From the NCBI GenBank assembly GCA_938038825.1, contig CALHST010000297.1, positions 1 through 17,218 on the forward strand: a stretch of DNA of 17,218 nucleotides, read 5' to 3'. Within the stretch, counting starts at the first letter, position 1. The number at the start of each line of letters is the position of its first letter. Positions 1 through 7,947 of the stretch are shown here, piece after piece. A program made the position numbers and the translations under genes. This DNA comes from an uncultured Paracoccaceae bacterium. GTDB taxonomy: Bacteria > Pseudomonadota > Alphaproteobacteria > Rhodobacterales > Rhodobacteraceae. The notes beneath the pieces are model-generated. The model had not been told where the DNA came from. It was given only the letters and a program-made list of their open reading frames with translations, and made no database searches.

Positions 1-534
1 GAGTTGGGTTGGGAACTGCATCACCCCATGGAAATGCAGAATTACCTGTGGGACCAATTAATGGTCGCAGGCGAAAAGCACGGAATGAAGCTGGTTGGTG
101 GCCGCGCTCAGAACTGGCTGCGGCAAGAAAAATCCTATCGCGCGTTTGGTACTGAACTGGGCCGCGATGCGACGCCGCTGGAAGCCGACCTGCCCCGCTT
201 TGTGGATCTGTCCAAAGATTTCCATGGCAAAGCGAAGCTGGAAGAAACCGGCATCCGTTCCCAATGTGTGACTTTGCTGATCGACGGACCTGCGGATGCG
301 GATCCTTGGGGGCGCGAGGCGCTGTATGATGGCGACACGAAAGTTGGGCGTTTGACTTCGGGCGGCTATTCTGTGGTTTTCGAAAAGTCGATTGGCATGG
401 GTTATGTTCGTGCAGATCTGGCCGTACCGGGAACCAAGTTGAAAGTGCGCATGCAACGTCAGCTTTGGGAGGCCGAGATTGTCGAAGACAGCCCGTATGA
501 CCCCAAGAATGAAGTGATCCGCAAAGACGGGTAA
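1..534 (+). CDS. C-terminal part of a GcvT-domain (dimethylglycine/sarcosine dehydrogenase-like) oxidoreductase, 5'-truncated
   Basis: The reading frame is open from base 1, so the gene starts upstream of the window; the TTG at position 4 is an internal codon. The visible 177 residues match the aminomethyltransferase (GcvT plus C-terminal barrel) half of FAD-dependent dimethylglycine or sarcosine dehydrogenases. Typical signs are the opening LGWELHHP, then QEKSYRAFGTELGRDATPLEADL, which aligns with the family's R-x-E-x-x-YRxxG-xELxxDxTPLEA block, then DFHGKAKL, and finally the barrel with GRLTSGGYS. In the family this domain binds tetrahydrofolate and accepts the one-carbon unit released by the flavin domain. 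A stand-alone aminomethyltransferase cannot be ruled out because the N-terminal half is missing. A 100-bp gap separates it from pqqA, so it is probably not part of that operon. Confidence 0.8.
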   Translation, partial: ELGWELHHPMEMQNYLWDQLMVAGEKHGMKLVGGRAQNWLRQEKSYRAFGTELGRDATPLEADLPRFVDLSKDFHGKAKLEETGIRSQCVTLLIDGPADADPWGREALYDGDTKVGRLTSGGYSVVFEKSIGMGYVRADLAVPGTKLKVRMQRQLWEAEIVEDSPYDPKNEVIRKDG

Positions 535-634
535 ACACAACACTGGCGTAAAATTGATAACCGTACACCTAAAGTCTTGTTTGCGATAAACCTGACCGGT
601 GGTATCGATGGTAATCTAACAAAGGAGAAGAGCC

Positions 635-742
635 ATGGCTTGGAGCAAACCTGTTGCCCGTGAAATCAAGTGCGGCATGGAAATCAACATGTACGGCCCC
701 GGTGAAGACGATGACCGTGGCGCTGAGCGCGACGTCATCTAA
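635..742 (+). CDS. pqqA: PqqA, PQQ precursor peptide (35 aa)
   Basis: This short gene encodes the peptide whose glutamate and tyrosine are cross-linked and excised to become PQQ. The translation begins MAWSKPVAREIKCGMEINMY, and E16 and Y20 have exactly the Glu-x-x-x-Tyr spacing required of PqqA. A strong Shine-Dalgarno AAGGAG (622-627) sits 7 nt before the ATG. pqqB follows 14 nt after the stop, so the two are cotranscribed. At 35 residues it is longer than many PqqA peptides; the tail after Tyr20 (GPGEDDDRGAERDVI) is strongly charged. The identification rests on the E/Y motif plus position directly before pqqB. Being first in the operon with the best ribosome site fits a substrate peptide needed in excess over the enzymes. 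Confidence 0.95.
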   Translation: MAWSKPVAREIKCGMEINMYGPGEDDDRGAERDVI

Positions 743-756
743 GTCCGCGGAAATAC

Positions 757-1644
757 ATGCAAATTTTAGTCCTTGGGGCGGCTGCCGGTGGCGGGCTGCC
801 CCAATGGAATTGCGGCTGTGAAAACTGCGCGGATGCCCGCAGCGGACAGCTTCAGCCAGCCACACAATCCTCTATCGCAGTCTCGCCAGATGGCGAATCA
901 TGGGTTCTTTTGAACGCATCACCGGATATTGGTGTTCAGCTGCAGCGAATTCCACAGATGCACCCGCAGTCCTTACGGGGATCGCCGATCACGTCTGTGG
1001 TGCTTACTAATGGCGACATTGACCACATTGCTGGCCTTTTGACTTTGCGCGAAAAGACCCCGTTTACGCTGCATGCGACACACAGCGGGATGGAGATCAT
1101 CAACACAAACACTGTGTTTGGAGTGTTGGACAGCGCACTTGTTGAGCGTGAAACCATTGAACTGGACGTGCCTTTCACGCCCTTGCCTGATCTTACGATC
1201 ACCCCGTTTTCTGTACCTGGCAAAGTTGCGTTGTTTCTGGAAGGGGACGATCTGAACCTTCAGGAAGTTGGCGAACAAACTGTTGGGTTGATGCTTGAAA
1301 CCCCGGCCGGGCGGGCTGCCTATATCCCCGGATGCGCAGCGCTTCCCGATTGGTTGATGGATACCATTCAAGATGTTGACCTACTGATGTTTGATGGCAC
1401 TGTCTGGCATAACGACGATATGGAACGCACAGGTACAGGCAAAAAGACCGGTCTGCGGATGGGGCATATCCCGATCAATGGGCCCGAAGGGTCATTGGTA
1501 CGACTAAAGGACCTGAATGCGCGCAAGGTGTTTTTGCATATCAATAACACCAACCCCATTTGGCAACCTGCCCGACCAGAACGGGCTGCGGTGCAAGATG
1601 CCGGGTGGGAAATTGCCTTTGATGGAATGGAACTCAGTCTATGA
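757..1644 (+). CDS. pqqB: PqqB, metallo-beta-lactamase-fold PQQ biosynthesis hydroxylase
   Basis: PqqB is a 295-residue metallo-beta-lactamase-fold protein acting in the cytoplasm during PQQ synthesis; work on the family points to iron-dependent hydroxylation of the tyrosine of the Glu-Tyr intermediate. The N-terminus reads MQILVLGAAAGGGLPQWNC, followed by the structural Cys cluster CGCENCADAR (C19, C21, C24). NGDIDHIAGLL (residues 85-95) is the PqqB version of the metal-binding HxHxDH loop, with D87, D89 and H90. HINNTNPIW near the C-terminus is also typical. Length is close to the family norm of about 300. The ATG at 757 has no strong ribosome site and is probably coupled to pqqA translation. 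The stop overlaps the pqqC start in an ATGA (1641-1644). Confidence 0.96.
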   Translation: MQILVLGAAAGGGLPQWNCGCENCADARSGQLQPATQSSIAVSPDGESWVLLNASPDIGVQLQRIPQMHPQSLRGSPITSVVLTNGDIDHIAGLLTLREKTPFTLHATHSGMEIINTNTVFGVLDSALVERETIELDVPFTPLPDLTITPFSVPGKVALFLEGDDLNLQEVGEQTVGLMLETPAGRAAYIPGCAALPDWLMDTIQDVDLLMFDGTVWHNDDMERTGTGKKTGLRMGHIPINGPEGSLVRLKDLNARKVFLHINNTNPIWQPARPERAAVQDAGWEIAFDGMELSL

Positions 1645-2384
1645 ACCAGCACGCGCCCAGCCGTGAGATGTTCGAAGCGCGCCTGCGTCAGATCGGTGAC
1701 GATCGCTATCACGACAAGCACCCGTTTCACCATCTTTTGCATTCCGGCGGCTGCAACGAGGATCAGGTGCGCGCGTGGGTCATTAACCGATACTACTATC
1801 AATCGCGCATCCCCATGAAAGACGCGGCGTTTCTGAGCCGGGTCGAGGATCACAACCTTCGCCGCATCTGGCGCAGCCGCATCGAAGACCATGACGGGAC
1901 AACAGCCGGTACAGGCGGCATCGAACGTTGGCTGAAACTGGCAGAGGGCGTTGGGCTTGATCCCGATTATGTCGCCTCGGCCAAAGGGGTTTTGCCCGCC
2001 ACACGGTTTGCAGTAGATGCCTATGTGCGGTTTGTCCGTGACCAACCCTTGTTGCCCGCTGTGGCCTCGTCTTTGACAGAACTTTTTGCGCCTAAGATCC
2101 ACAAAGACAGGATCGCGGGGCTGTTGGAACACTACGAATTCGCGAATTCCGACACGATTTCATACTTTCAACACCGCTTGACCGAAGCCCCCAAAGATGT
2201 GGCCTTTGGTTTGGGCTGGGTGCTGGATCATGCCGTGTCCCAAGCCGATCAAGATGCGGCTGCACGCGCGTTGACGTTCAAAACCGAAGTGCTGTGGGCG
2301 CAACTTGATGCCTTGTATTCCGCATACGTGGCACCTGCCCGCATCCCACCCGGTGCTTGGCACCCGACCGAGGGCCTTTTGTGA
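1641..2384 (+). CDS. pqqC: PqqC, pyrroloquinoline-quinone synthase (cofactor-free oxidase)
   Basis: PqqC performs the final ring closure and eight-electron oxidation that yields PQQ, using O2 and no cofactor. The 247-residue protein belongs to the TENA/heme-oxygenase-like helical fold. Residues known to line the active site in characterised PqqC fall at the same numbers here: Y23, H24, R50, H84, H154, R157, Y175 and K214. This collinearity supports both the identity and the ATG at 1641. The opening region RYHDKHPFHHLLHSG and the segment INRYYYQSRIPMKDA are signature stretches. The gene overlaps pqqB by 4 nt (ATGA) and pqqD by a GTGA (2381-2384), indicating translational coupling. No catalytic residue is missing, so the enzyme should be functional. 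Confidence 0.97.
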   Translation: MNQHAPSREMFEARLRQIGDDRYHDKHPFHHLLHSGGCNEDQVRAWVINRYYYQSRIPMKDAAFLSRVEDHNLRRIWRSRIEDHDGTTAGTGGIERWLKLAEGVGLDPDYVASAKGVLPATRFAVDAYVRFVRDQPLLPAVASSLTELFAPKIHKDRIAGLLEHYEFANSDTISYFQHRLTEAPKDVAFGLGWVLDHAVSQADQDAAARALTFKTEVLWAQLDALYSAYVAPARIPPGAWHPTEGLL

Positions 2385-2662
2385 TCCACCCCTCGGACAT
2401 TCCCACATTGCCACGCGGCGTGCGCACGCATTTTGACACTGTGCGCAAGACGGACGTTTTGTTGGGGCCGGAACGGGTGTTGATGTTGGATCAAATCGGA
2501 TCTGCAGTCTTGTCCCGCGTCGACGGGGCTCAATCAGTGTCTGTAATTTCTGCGGACCTTGCTGCCGTTTACGATGCCCCCCAAGATGTGATCGAACCCG
2601 ATGTGATCGCCTATCTGCAAGACCTTGCAGACAAACGGCTTTTGGATGTGCGCCATGGCTAA
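2381..2662 (+). CDS. pqqD: PqqD, peptide chaperone (RRE) for PqqA
   Basis: PqqD is the small RiPP-recognition-element protein that binds PqqA and presents it to the radical SAM enzyme PqqE. I place the start at GTG 2381, giving 93 aa, because this codon overlaps the pqqC stop in a GTGA and matches the usual PqqD length of about 90. An in-frame TTG at 2357 lies inside pqqC and is less likely. The region TLPRGVRTHFDTVRKTDVLLGPERVLMLDQIGSAVLSRVDG is the typical PqqD/RRE wing: a beta-hairpin with LLGPERVL followed by the helix containing the hydrophobic ILxLxDG-like turn. The end overlaps pqqE by 8 nt, so the D and E proteins are coupled in translation, consistent with their forming a complex. 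Confidence 0.93.
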   Translation: MIHPSDIPTLPRGVRTHFDTVRKTDVLLGPERVLMLDQIGSAVLSRVDGAQSVSVISADLAAVYDAPQDVIEPDVIAYLQDLADKRLLDVRHG

Positions 2663-3737
2663 CCCGCCACTCGCAATGTTGGCAGAACTGACACATAGAT
2701 GCCCGTTGTCTTGTCCCTATTGCTCCAATCCCACGGAACTTTTGGCCAAAGACACCGAATTATCAACAGACCAATGGCGCGATATTTTCCAACAGGCTGC
2801 TGATCTGGGTGTTTTGCAACTGCATTTGTCTGGCGGCGAACCTGCGTCCCGCACGGATATCATCGAGCTTGTGGTCGCCGCGCGTGAGGCCGGTCTTTAC
2901 ACCAACCTCATTACCTCTGGCATCGGCCTGACCCCCAAAAGGTTAGAGGCGTTGGACAAGGCGGGCCTTGATCATGTGCAATTGTCGCTGCAAGGCGTTA
3001 CGGCTGCGATGGCCGACCGGATCGGCGGGTACAAAGGCGGTTTTGATCGCAAAATGCACGTGGCCGATCACATCGCGCGCATTGGCTTTCCACTCACGTT
3101 GAATGCCGTCATGCACCGGGCCAATTTGGACGATCTGCCTGCGACAATAGACATGGCGTTGCGCCTTGGTGCCCGCCGGATCGAAATTGCCTGTGTTCAG
3201 TTCCAAGGCTGGGCCTTGACCAACAGATCCGCGTTGCAACCAAGCCGCGCCCAAGTTGATGCAGCAAAACGCGTTGTGAAAGATGCGATCGAGCGGCTCA
3301 AAGGTGATCTTGTAATCGATTTTGTGCCCCCCGATTACTACTCAGACTTTCCCAAAGCCTGCATGAACGGGTGGGGTTCCACGGGTTTGAACGTGACGCC
3401 AGATGGTACTGTTTTGCCCTGTCATGCAGCCGCCACCATTCCACATCTGACGTTCGAAAAAGCAACAGACCGTCCGCTGGCCGAAATCTGGAACGATGGC
3501 CCCGCCTTCAATGCCTATCGCGGGACGGATTGGTTGCCAGACCTGTGCCAAAGCTGCGAACGCAGGGACATCGACTTTGGCGGCTGCCGGTGTCAGGCCA
3601 TGGCCGTGCTGGGTGATGCATCCGCAACCGATCCGGTTTGTCGGAAATCTGCGGGGCGCGCTGTGTTGGATAATCTGCTCGCGCAGGAAGAGACACCCAC
3701 AATCGACGTTCCGGACTACGTCTATCGTAAGCTTTAA
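2655..3737 (+). CDS. pqqE: PqqE, radical SAM Glu-Tyr cross-linking enzyme
   Basis: PqqE forms the carbon-carbon bond between Glu16 and Tyr20 of PqqA. I chose the ATG at 2655 (360 aa) rather than an upstream TTG at 2625 because it begins MANPPLAMLAELTHRCPLSC, matching the family N-terminus. The radical SAM [4Fe-4S] motif CxxxCxxC is C16, C20, C23, and SGGEP (59-63) is the SAM-binding loop. The C-terminal SPASM region supplies auxiliary cluster cysteines: C236, C256, C298, C301, C311, C313 and C329, in the arrangement CQSCERRDIDFGGCRC. It is the last pqq gene here; neither a pqqF protease nor a pqqG follows. Its stop overlaps the stop of the opposing histidine kinase gene. Confidence 0.96.
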   Translation: MANPPLAMLAELTHRCPLSCPYCSNPTELLAKDTELSTDQWRDIFQQAADLGVLQLHLSGGEPASRTDIIELVVAAREAGLYTNLITSGIGLTPKRLEALDKAGLDHVQLSLQGVTAAMADRIGGYKGGFDRKMHVADHIARIGFPLTLNAVMHRANLDDLPATIDMALRLGARRIEIACVQFQGWALTNRSALQPSRAQVDAAKRVVKDAIERLKGDLVIDFVPPDYYSDFPKACMNGWGSTGLNVTPDGTVLPCHAAATIPHLTFEKATDRPLAEIWNDGPAFNAYRGTDWLPDLCQSCERRDIDFGGCRCQAMAVLGDASATDPVCRKSAGRAVLDNLLAQEETPTIDVPDYVYRKL

Positions 3738-5935
3738 AGCCCTTCGCCACGTGGCACGCGCGACAAAAACGCGCCAATATTATCGCGGCTAAGAGGTTTG
3801 TGACGCAGCCGAACGCCAAGCGTTCGGCACGCGGACAAAAGTTGCGTCGATCGGTCTGCAGAAATAATTTCCATCGGGACATCGCCGTAACGCGCGCGCA
3901 GCTGTGGCACCAAATCGACACCCGACATGCCATCGCCAAGCTGATAATCCAGCAAAAAGCAATCCGGGACGATCCCCATATCTTCGATCAGTTCCAGTGC
4001 TTCTTCCGCGCTTGGGAAGTGAACCACCTCGGATCCAAAGGCTTCTACAACCAATGAAATGCTTTGTGCCAAATCTTCGTCATTTTCCACCAGCCCAACA
4101 ACCAGCCCGTCCGTGCGCCCTGCTCGCGCATGAGGCTGATCTGTCGTCGACGGAGCGGACGCCACAGCGCTGTCAATCAGAATAGAAAAACACGTGCCGA
4201 CCCCGGGTTCGGACCAAAGGTGCAGCTGATGGCCCAGCATTTTACAGGCCCGTTCGACAATCGCCAATCCTAGACCCAAGCCTTCGCTGCCACCACTATT
4301 GGGCCCAAGTTGCTGGAATTCTTGGAAGATGCGCTTTTGGTCTGCTTCCGCAATTCCGGGCCCCTGATCCCAAACCTCAATCCGCGCGGCGCGACCAACC
4401 CGGCGCACACCAACCAGAATTTTGCGTCCTGTGGTGTAACGTACAGCATTGCTGATGATGTTTTGTATAATCCTATGCAGGTAAACCCCGTCACTTTCTA
4501 CGCGGATCTGGGCGGGTATCACGCGCAAGTCCAACGATTTTGACGCCGCTATGGGCGCGAATTCATCCGCCAACGCCTGAAGGATGCTGCCCAAATTGAC
4601 AGGGGCCACTTCGAACACGGCCAAACCCAGATCCAGTTTCGAGATATCCATGAGCGCGCCGATGATGGCTTCGGCACTGGCCAGCGCAGAGGTGGTTTTG
4701 TGGACCAATGCCCGGTCTTCCGGGTTGGGCAAACGATCCTCTAACGCCGACGCGTACAGCTTGGCCGCAGACATCGGCTGCAACAAATCATGACTGGCCG
4801 CCGCGACAAAGCGCGTCTTGGACGCATTGGCGCGGCGCGCATCATCCAAGGCTTTGCCGACCTCGATCGTGCGTTCGATAACCCGGCGTTCCAGCGTTCC
4901 GTTCAATTCACGCAGCGCGTCTGATGTCTGCCGTTCTTCGGTGATGTCCGTGAAACTGAACACAAATCCCCGGTCCGGCATTTCCTGCGCAAAGACGCTA
5001 TAAATCAGATCCCCGGCAGTCCGGACTTCGAAACTTAACGGGGCACGACCCGCGCGGCTTGCAGCCCACTCCAACAGATCAATGTCCGATGTCATGCGCT
5101 GGAACAGAAACACCCGTTCCAGGCGCACCATAAGATCTTCGAAACGAAGCCCCCGGAATTGGTCCCCGATTGGGCGTTCCAAAAGTCGTTCCATTTGCTG
5201 GTTCCAGCCAACGAGACAATTGTCGCGATCAAAGATGCAGACCCCTTGGTTCAAGTGATCCAGCGTTGCGCGCAGCATCAAAGCCTGTTGATTGACCAGC
5301 TTGTCCCGTTCACGTCGTTCAAGGCGCATAATCTCGGTGACATCCGTTTGAAGAATGACCGTTCCGCGCGTACCCGTGCGATGTTCACTAACCTGCAGCC
5401 AACGATTTTCCAGCAGACGCACATTGAACACCACGTGGTCCTTGCGATGCAGCTTCAATCGCGTGTCGAGCCAATCGTCCGGTGTTTCGCCAGACGACCA
5501 ATCAAGAGCAGCACTTTCGCTGACCAACCGGACATAGGTTTGAAAATCAGTTCCAGGCGCCAAGGGACGGCGCACATCCGGCAGATCAAGACAAAATCGG
5601 CTGTTAAACAGCACCAGCCGGTCGTCGCTGTCAAACAGAGCAAACCCTTCGTCAATCGTTTCGATGGCCTCGGCAAGGTTGCCCCGGGCGACTTCTGCTT
5701 CTTTGTTGGCAATTGCGATATGCGCGTTGGATTCGTGCAACAAATCGAGCGTGCGTTCCAGATCAGCTGTGCGTTGGCGGACTTGCTCTTCCAAAAGGGC
5801 CGCGCGTTCGAACTGTGCATAGGCCATACCAGCTTGATCCGGGCTTTGCTCCGCCCGTTTAATCAGCGCTTCGGTGATGCGCATCAACTTTTCGTTTTGC
5901 CGCTCAAGACTGTCAGACGGGTCTATCAAATCCAT
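3734..5935 (-). CDS. Soluble PAS-PAS hybrid histidine kinase (NahK/ErcS'-like)
   Basis: This large cytoplasmic hybrid kinase has no transmembrane segment or signal peptide. Numbered from the ATG at 5935 (733 aa): an N-terminal coiled coil (about 1-90), two PAS domains (about 90-205 and 220-335), a linker helix, HisKA with the phospho-accepting H382 in SHDLLQPMSAAK, and the HATPase with N-box IIQNIISNAV, G1 DQGPGI and G2 GLGLGL. The receiver domain (about 610-730) has phospho-acceptor D663 in LLDYQLG and K713. A TTG at 5941 is also in frame, but AAGGG lies only 3 nt before it and 9 nt before the ATG, which favours the ATG. The order FIST then kinase, 12 nt apart, mirrors NosP-NahK of Pseudomonas aeruginosa, where this kinase (ErcS') helps control PQQ-dependent ethanol oxidation. 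The direct partner is probably the response regulator upstream. Confidence 0.9.
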   Translation of the reverse strand: MDLIDPSDSLERQNEKLMRITEALIKRAEQSPDQAGMAYAQFERAALLEEQVRQRTADLERTLDLLHESNAHIAIANKEAEVARGNLAEAIETIDEGFALFDSDDRLVLFNSRFCLDLPDVRRPLAPGTDFQTYVRLVSESAALDWSSGETPDDWLDTRLKLHRKDHVVFNVRLLENRWLQVSEHRTGTRGTVILQTDVTEIMRLERRERDKLVNQQALMLRATLDHLNQGVCIFDRDNCLVGWNQQMERLLERPIGDQFRGLRFEDLMVRLERVFLFQRMTSDIDLLEWAASRAGRAPLSFEVRTAGDLIYSVFAQEMPDRGFVFSFTDITEERQTSDALRELNGTLERRVIERTIEVGKALDDARRANASKTRFVAAASHDLLQPMSAAKLYASALEDRLPNPEDRALVHKTTSALASAEAIIGALMDISKLDLGLAVFEVAPVNLGSILQALADEFAPIAASKSLDLRVIPAQIRVESDGVYLHRIIQNIISNAVRYTTGRKILVGVRRVGRAARIEVWDQGPGIAEADQKRIFQEFQQLGPNSGGSEGLGLGLAIVERACKMLGHQLHLWSEPGVGTCFSILIDSAVASAPSTTDQPHARAGRTDGLVVGLVENDEDLAQSISLVVEAFGSEVVHFPSAEEALELIEDMGIVPDCFLLDYQLGDGMSGVDLVPQLRARYGDVPMEIISADRSTQLLSACRTLGVRLRHKPLSRDNIGAFLSRVPRGEGL

Positions 5936-5947
5936 GGGCAAGGGCCC

Positions 5948-7120
5948 TTACTCAACCGGATTGACCAGCATCACGCCGGTCATCGTCTGGTTCACATGTA
6001 ACGGGCCAATCTGTTCGCCATAGGTGGAAAACCCCACAACGCGGTTGCGCGCAAGAACGTCAGACACCGCCCGGAACTGTTGTTTTTGCGATGCCTCCAT
6101 GCGGCGCAACAAACAATCACAGGCAAATACATCCACCTCTCCGCGTCCTGCACTCATGCTGGACAGTTCTTCCTCAAGGTGGTCCGCCATGTCATGTGGT
6201 GTCGCCACATTCAGAACCATGCCTTCATCAATGGCAGCAAAGAAAACCAATTCACCGTTTTCATTGACCCGCTGAATAGCCCGCACGTGATGGGTATCCC
6301 CCAGGCGCACCACAACCGGGTGTGCAGCAAAGGTGAATTCATCCAGTTGGTCCGGGTTCTTGTTCACAATCCGCGCATATTCGCGGGCGGCAGGTTCCGC
6401 GTTGATTTCTTTGACAATGCGCGCTTCGGGATCTGCGCTGGTCACAATCATCTTGCGGTCAGTGGGTTCCAGATGATTCAGGCTAAAGACTCTTGTTTCG
6501 CAATCAGTGCGCACAAAAGTCAGAATTGCTTTGGCGCTGTGAAGGTTGCGCCCATGGGCTAAATAAGTTTGCTCAAATCGGGTGCCATCCCCTGAAGATC
6601 CCCCAAAAATGGGCCACTCCCCCATTCCCGGCGCTATACTGGCCGCCAGAATATCCTCTTGCCGGGACAATCCATCGACCAGCAAAAAGCCAAATCCATT
6701 GGGTTTGTCAGGGTGTCGGCCCGACAATTGTGTCCGTTCTTGCACCAACCGATCCACCAAGGCTTGCGTATCAAGATCCGCCAAATCCTCGATCACCACA
6801 GATCGGGTCACGAAATGCGCCTTGGGCAATGCAATCACCACAGACCGCGCGTCTTCATAGCCGTCTGATCCGATCTGACCGGCCGTTGTGCACCCCGTTA
6901 TCGACAGGTCCGAAAACGCATCATCTGCCGCCGCACAAATGGCTTCCAACTCTGCTTTGTTCACCGCGAAGACAAACACATGTGCAGGATCCGCGGCGCT
7001 CAACGCATTGCGCAGAACGCCCGAAAGATCCTGTTGGTCCGTGTCAATGTAAACGGTGGTCAAAAGCCGAGAGGCCACGCCGCCCTCAGCGGCAATGCGA
7101 CACGCATTGTCCTCAATCAT
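5948..7120 (-). CDS. FIST domain sensor protein (NosP-like)
   Basis: FIST domains (N and C) are cytoplasmic sensory modules that pair with histidine kinases; in Pseudomonas and Legionella the NosP members bind heme and nitric oxide and regulate a partner kinase. The 390-residue protein shows the family landmarks in order: GCTTAGQIG (76-84), FLLVDGLSRQED (145-156), GGSSGD (173-178), then FIST_C with DVFACDCLLRR (330-340) and the terminal GFSTYGEQIGPLHVNQT (363-379). There is no membrane segment. The ATG at 7120 has a strong GGAGG 9 nt upstream (complement of 7130-7134). It is the middle gene of the regulator-FIST-kinase operon, so it very likely modulates the kinase encoded next. Whether it binds heme cannot be decided by eye; small-molecule sensing is the safer statement. 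Confidence 0.88.
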   Translation of the reverse strand: MIEDNACRIAAEGGVASRLLTTVYIDTDQQDLSGVLRNALSAADPAHVFVFAVNKAELEAICAAADDAFSDLSITGCTTAGQIGSDGYEDARSVVIALPKAHFVTRSVVIEDLADLDTQALVDRLVQERTQLSGRHPDKPNGFGFLLVDGLSRQEDILAASIAPGMGEWPIFGGSSGDGTRFEQTYLAHGRNLHSAKAILTFVRTDCETRVFSLNHLEPTDRKMIVTSADPEARIVKEINAEPAAREYARIVNKNPDQLDEFTFAAHPVVVRLGDTHHVRAIQRVNENGELVFFAAIDEGMVLNVATPHDMADHLEEELSSMSAGRGEVDVFACDCLLRRMEASQKQQFRAVSDVLARNRVVGFSTYGEQIGPLHVNQTMTGVMLVNPVE

Positions 7121-7152
7121 ATTGAAGTGCCTCCCTATCTGGAAGGATAAGA

Positions 7153-7863
7153 CTATTCTTGATGATCAGGCAAGATGGACGCGAATTTAGCTTGCTGCGC
7201 GACCAGAACAGCTTGCGTCCGGCTTTGCACGCCAAGTTTGCGCATAATGGCCGTTACATGCGCTTTTACAGTTGTTTCCGCGATGGACAGGTCAAAAGCG
7301 ATCTGTTTGTTCAGTTTGCCTTCGCAGATCAACTGCAAAATGCGCGACTGCTGGGCGGTCAATAGGGACAGCCGTTCGACCGCTTCGGGGCCATCTTTCG
7401 CAGTTTGCTCTTCTGCATCTGCGAAGTTCGGGGGCAAAAACGTCCCGCCATCCCGAATCCGCCCAATGGCCTCTTCGAATACGGACCGTGGGCTATGTTT
7501 CGGGACAAACCCCGAGGCCCCAGCCTTGAGCACTGACGCCACAATGCGATTATCACTCATCGAGGAAACCACAATCAGCGGAGTCTTGGGCATCATCCGG
7601 CGCAGCTTAAGAATTCCGTCCAAACCGGACACATCCGGCAAATTCAAATCCAGCGCAATCAGGACCGGAGGCTCGTTTTGTTCCAAAATCCCAAGGGCGG
7701 TTTCCAGCGTGTCGGCTGTTTGTACGTCTGTTTTCGGGATCACACTGCGCAGCGTCAATTCCATAGCGTCGCAAAACAATGGATGATCATCGACAACCAG
7801 AATCCAGTCTGTTTGCATCATTTGGGTCCAGTCCCGCGTGGTGTTCAATACGTCGACGCTCAT
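7153..7863 (-). CDS. NarL/LuxR-family response regulator (FlhR/ErbR-like)
   Basis: This 236-residue two-domain regulator has a receiver domain with the acidic pair in ILVVDDHPLF (D25, D26), phospho-acceptor D72 in ALDLNLPD, S100 and K122, followed by a LuxR-type helix-turn-helix (about 168-232) containing LTAQQSRILQLICEGKLNKQIAFDLSIAETTVKAHV. It should bind DNA when phosphorylated by the kinase two genes downstream. Regulators of this type control methanol and ethanol oxidation genes (FlhR in Paracoccus, ErbR/AgmR in Pseudomonas). The start is uncertain: ATG 7863 has no ribosome site, while the paired ATGs at 7821/7818 would start the protein at MMQTDWILVVDD, a more usual receiver N-terminus, with a weak GGA upstream. 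It is the first gene of the operon; FIST follows after 32 nt. Confidence 0.9.
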   Translation of the reverse strand: MSVDVLNTTRDWTQMMQTDWILVVDDHPLFCDAMELTLRSVIPKTDVQTADTLETALGILEQNEPPVLIALDLNLPDVSGLDGILKLRRMMPKTPLIVVSSMSDNRIVASVLKAGASGFVPKHSPRSVFEEAIGRIRDGGTFLPPNFADAEEQTAKDGPEAVERLSLLTAQQSRILQLICEGKLNKQIAFDLSIAETTVKAHVTAIMRKLGVQSRTQAVLVAQQAKFASILPDHQE

Positions 7864-7902
7864 AAGAACAATCTATGGCAAAGACACACAAGACGTAACT
7901 GT

Positions 7903-7911
7903 CCATTGGTC
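7903..7911. promoter_or_regulatory. CCA(A/T)TGGTC motif upstream of the response regulator
   Basis: The nine bases CCATTGGTC lie 40 nt upstream of the regulator's ATG at 7863. In the longer form GTCCATTGGTCT (7901-7912) they match the site in front of coxS (17018-17029) at 11 of 12 positions. The same core occurs in the dehydrogenase divergent region. It may be a regulator site, possibly autoregulatory, but function is inferred only from recurrence in intergenic DNA. Confidence 0.35.
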
Positions 7912-7947
7912 TCAGCCCCTGCTGGAGTTGTTCGGGTCAAACAACAA

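Noticed and set aside
1368..2132. A 254-codon open frame on the minus strand across pqqB and pqqC
   Set aside because: It lies wholly opposite two well-identified genes, has no recognisable domain and no ribosome site; it is a by-product of GC-rich codon use.
2625..2654. TTG start for pqqE ten codons upstream
   Set aside because: It adds residues that do not match the PqqE N-terminus; ATG 2655 gives the family start with the CxxxCxxC motif at residues 16-23.
5159..6001. A 280-codon open frame on the plus strand opposite the histidine kinase
   Set aside because: It is antisense to the PAS region of the kinase, shows low-complexity composition and no domain, so it is not treated as a gene.
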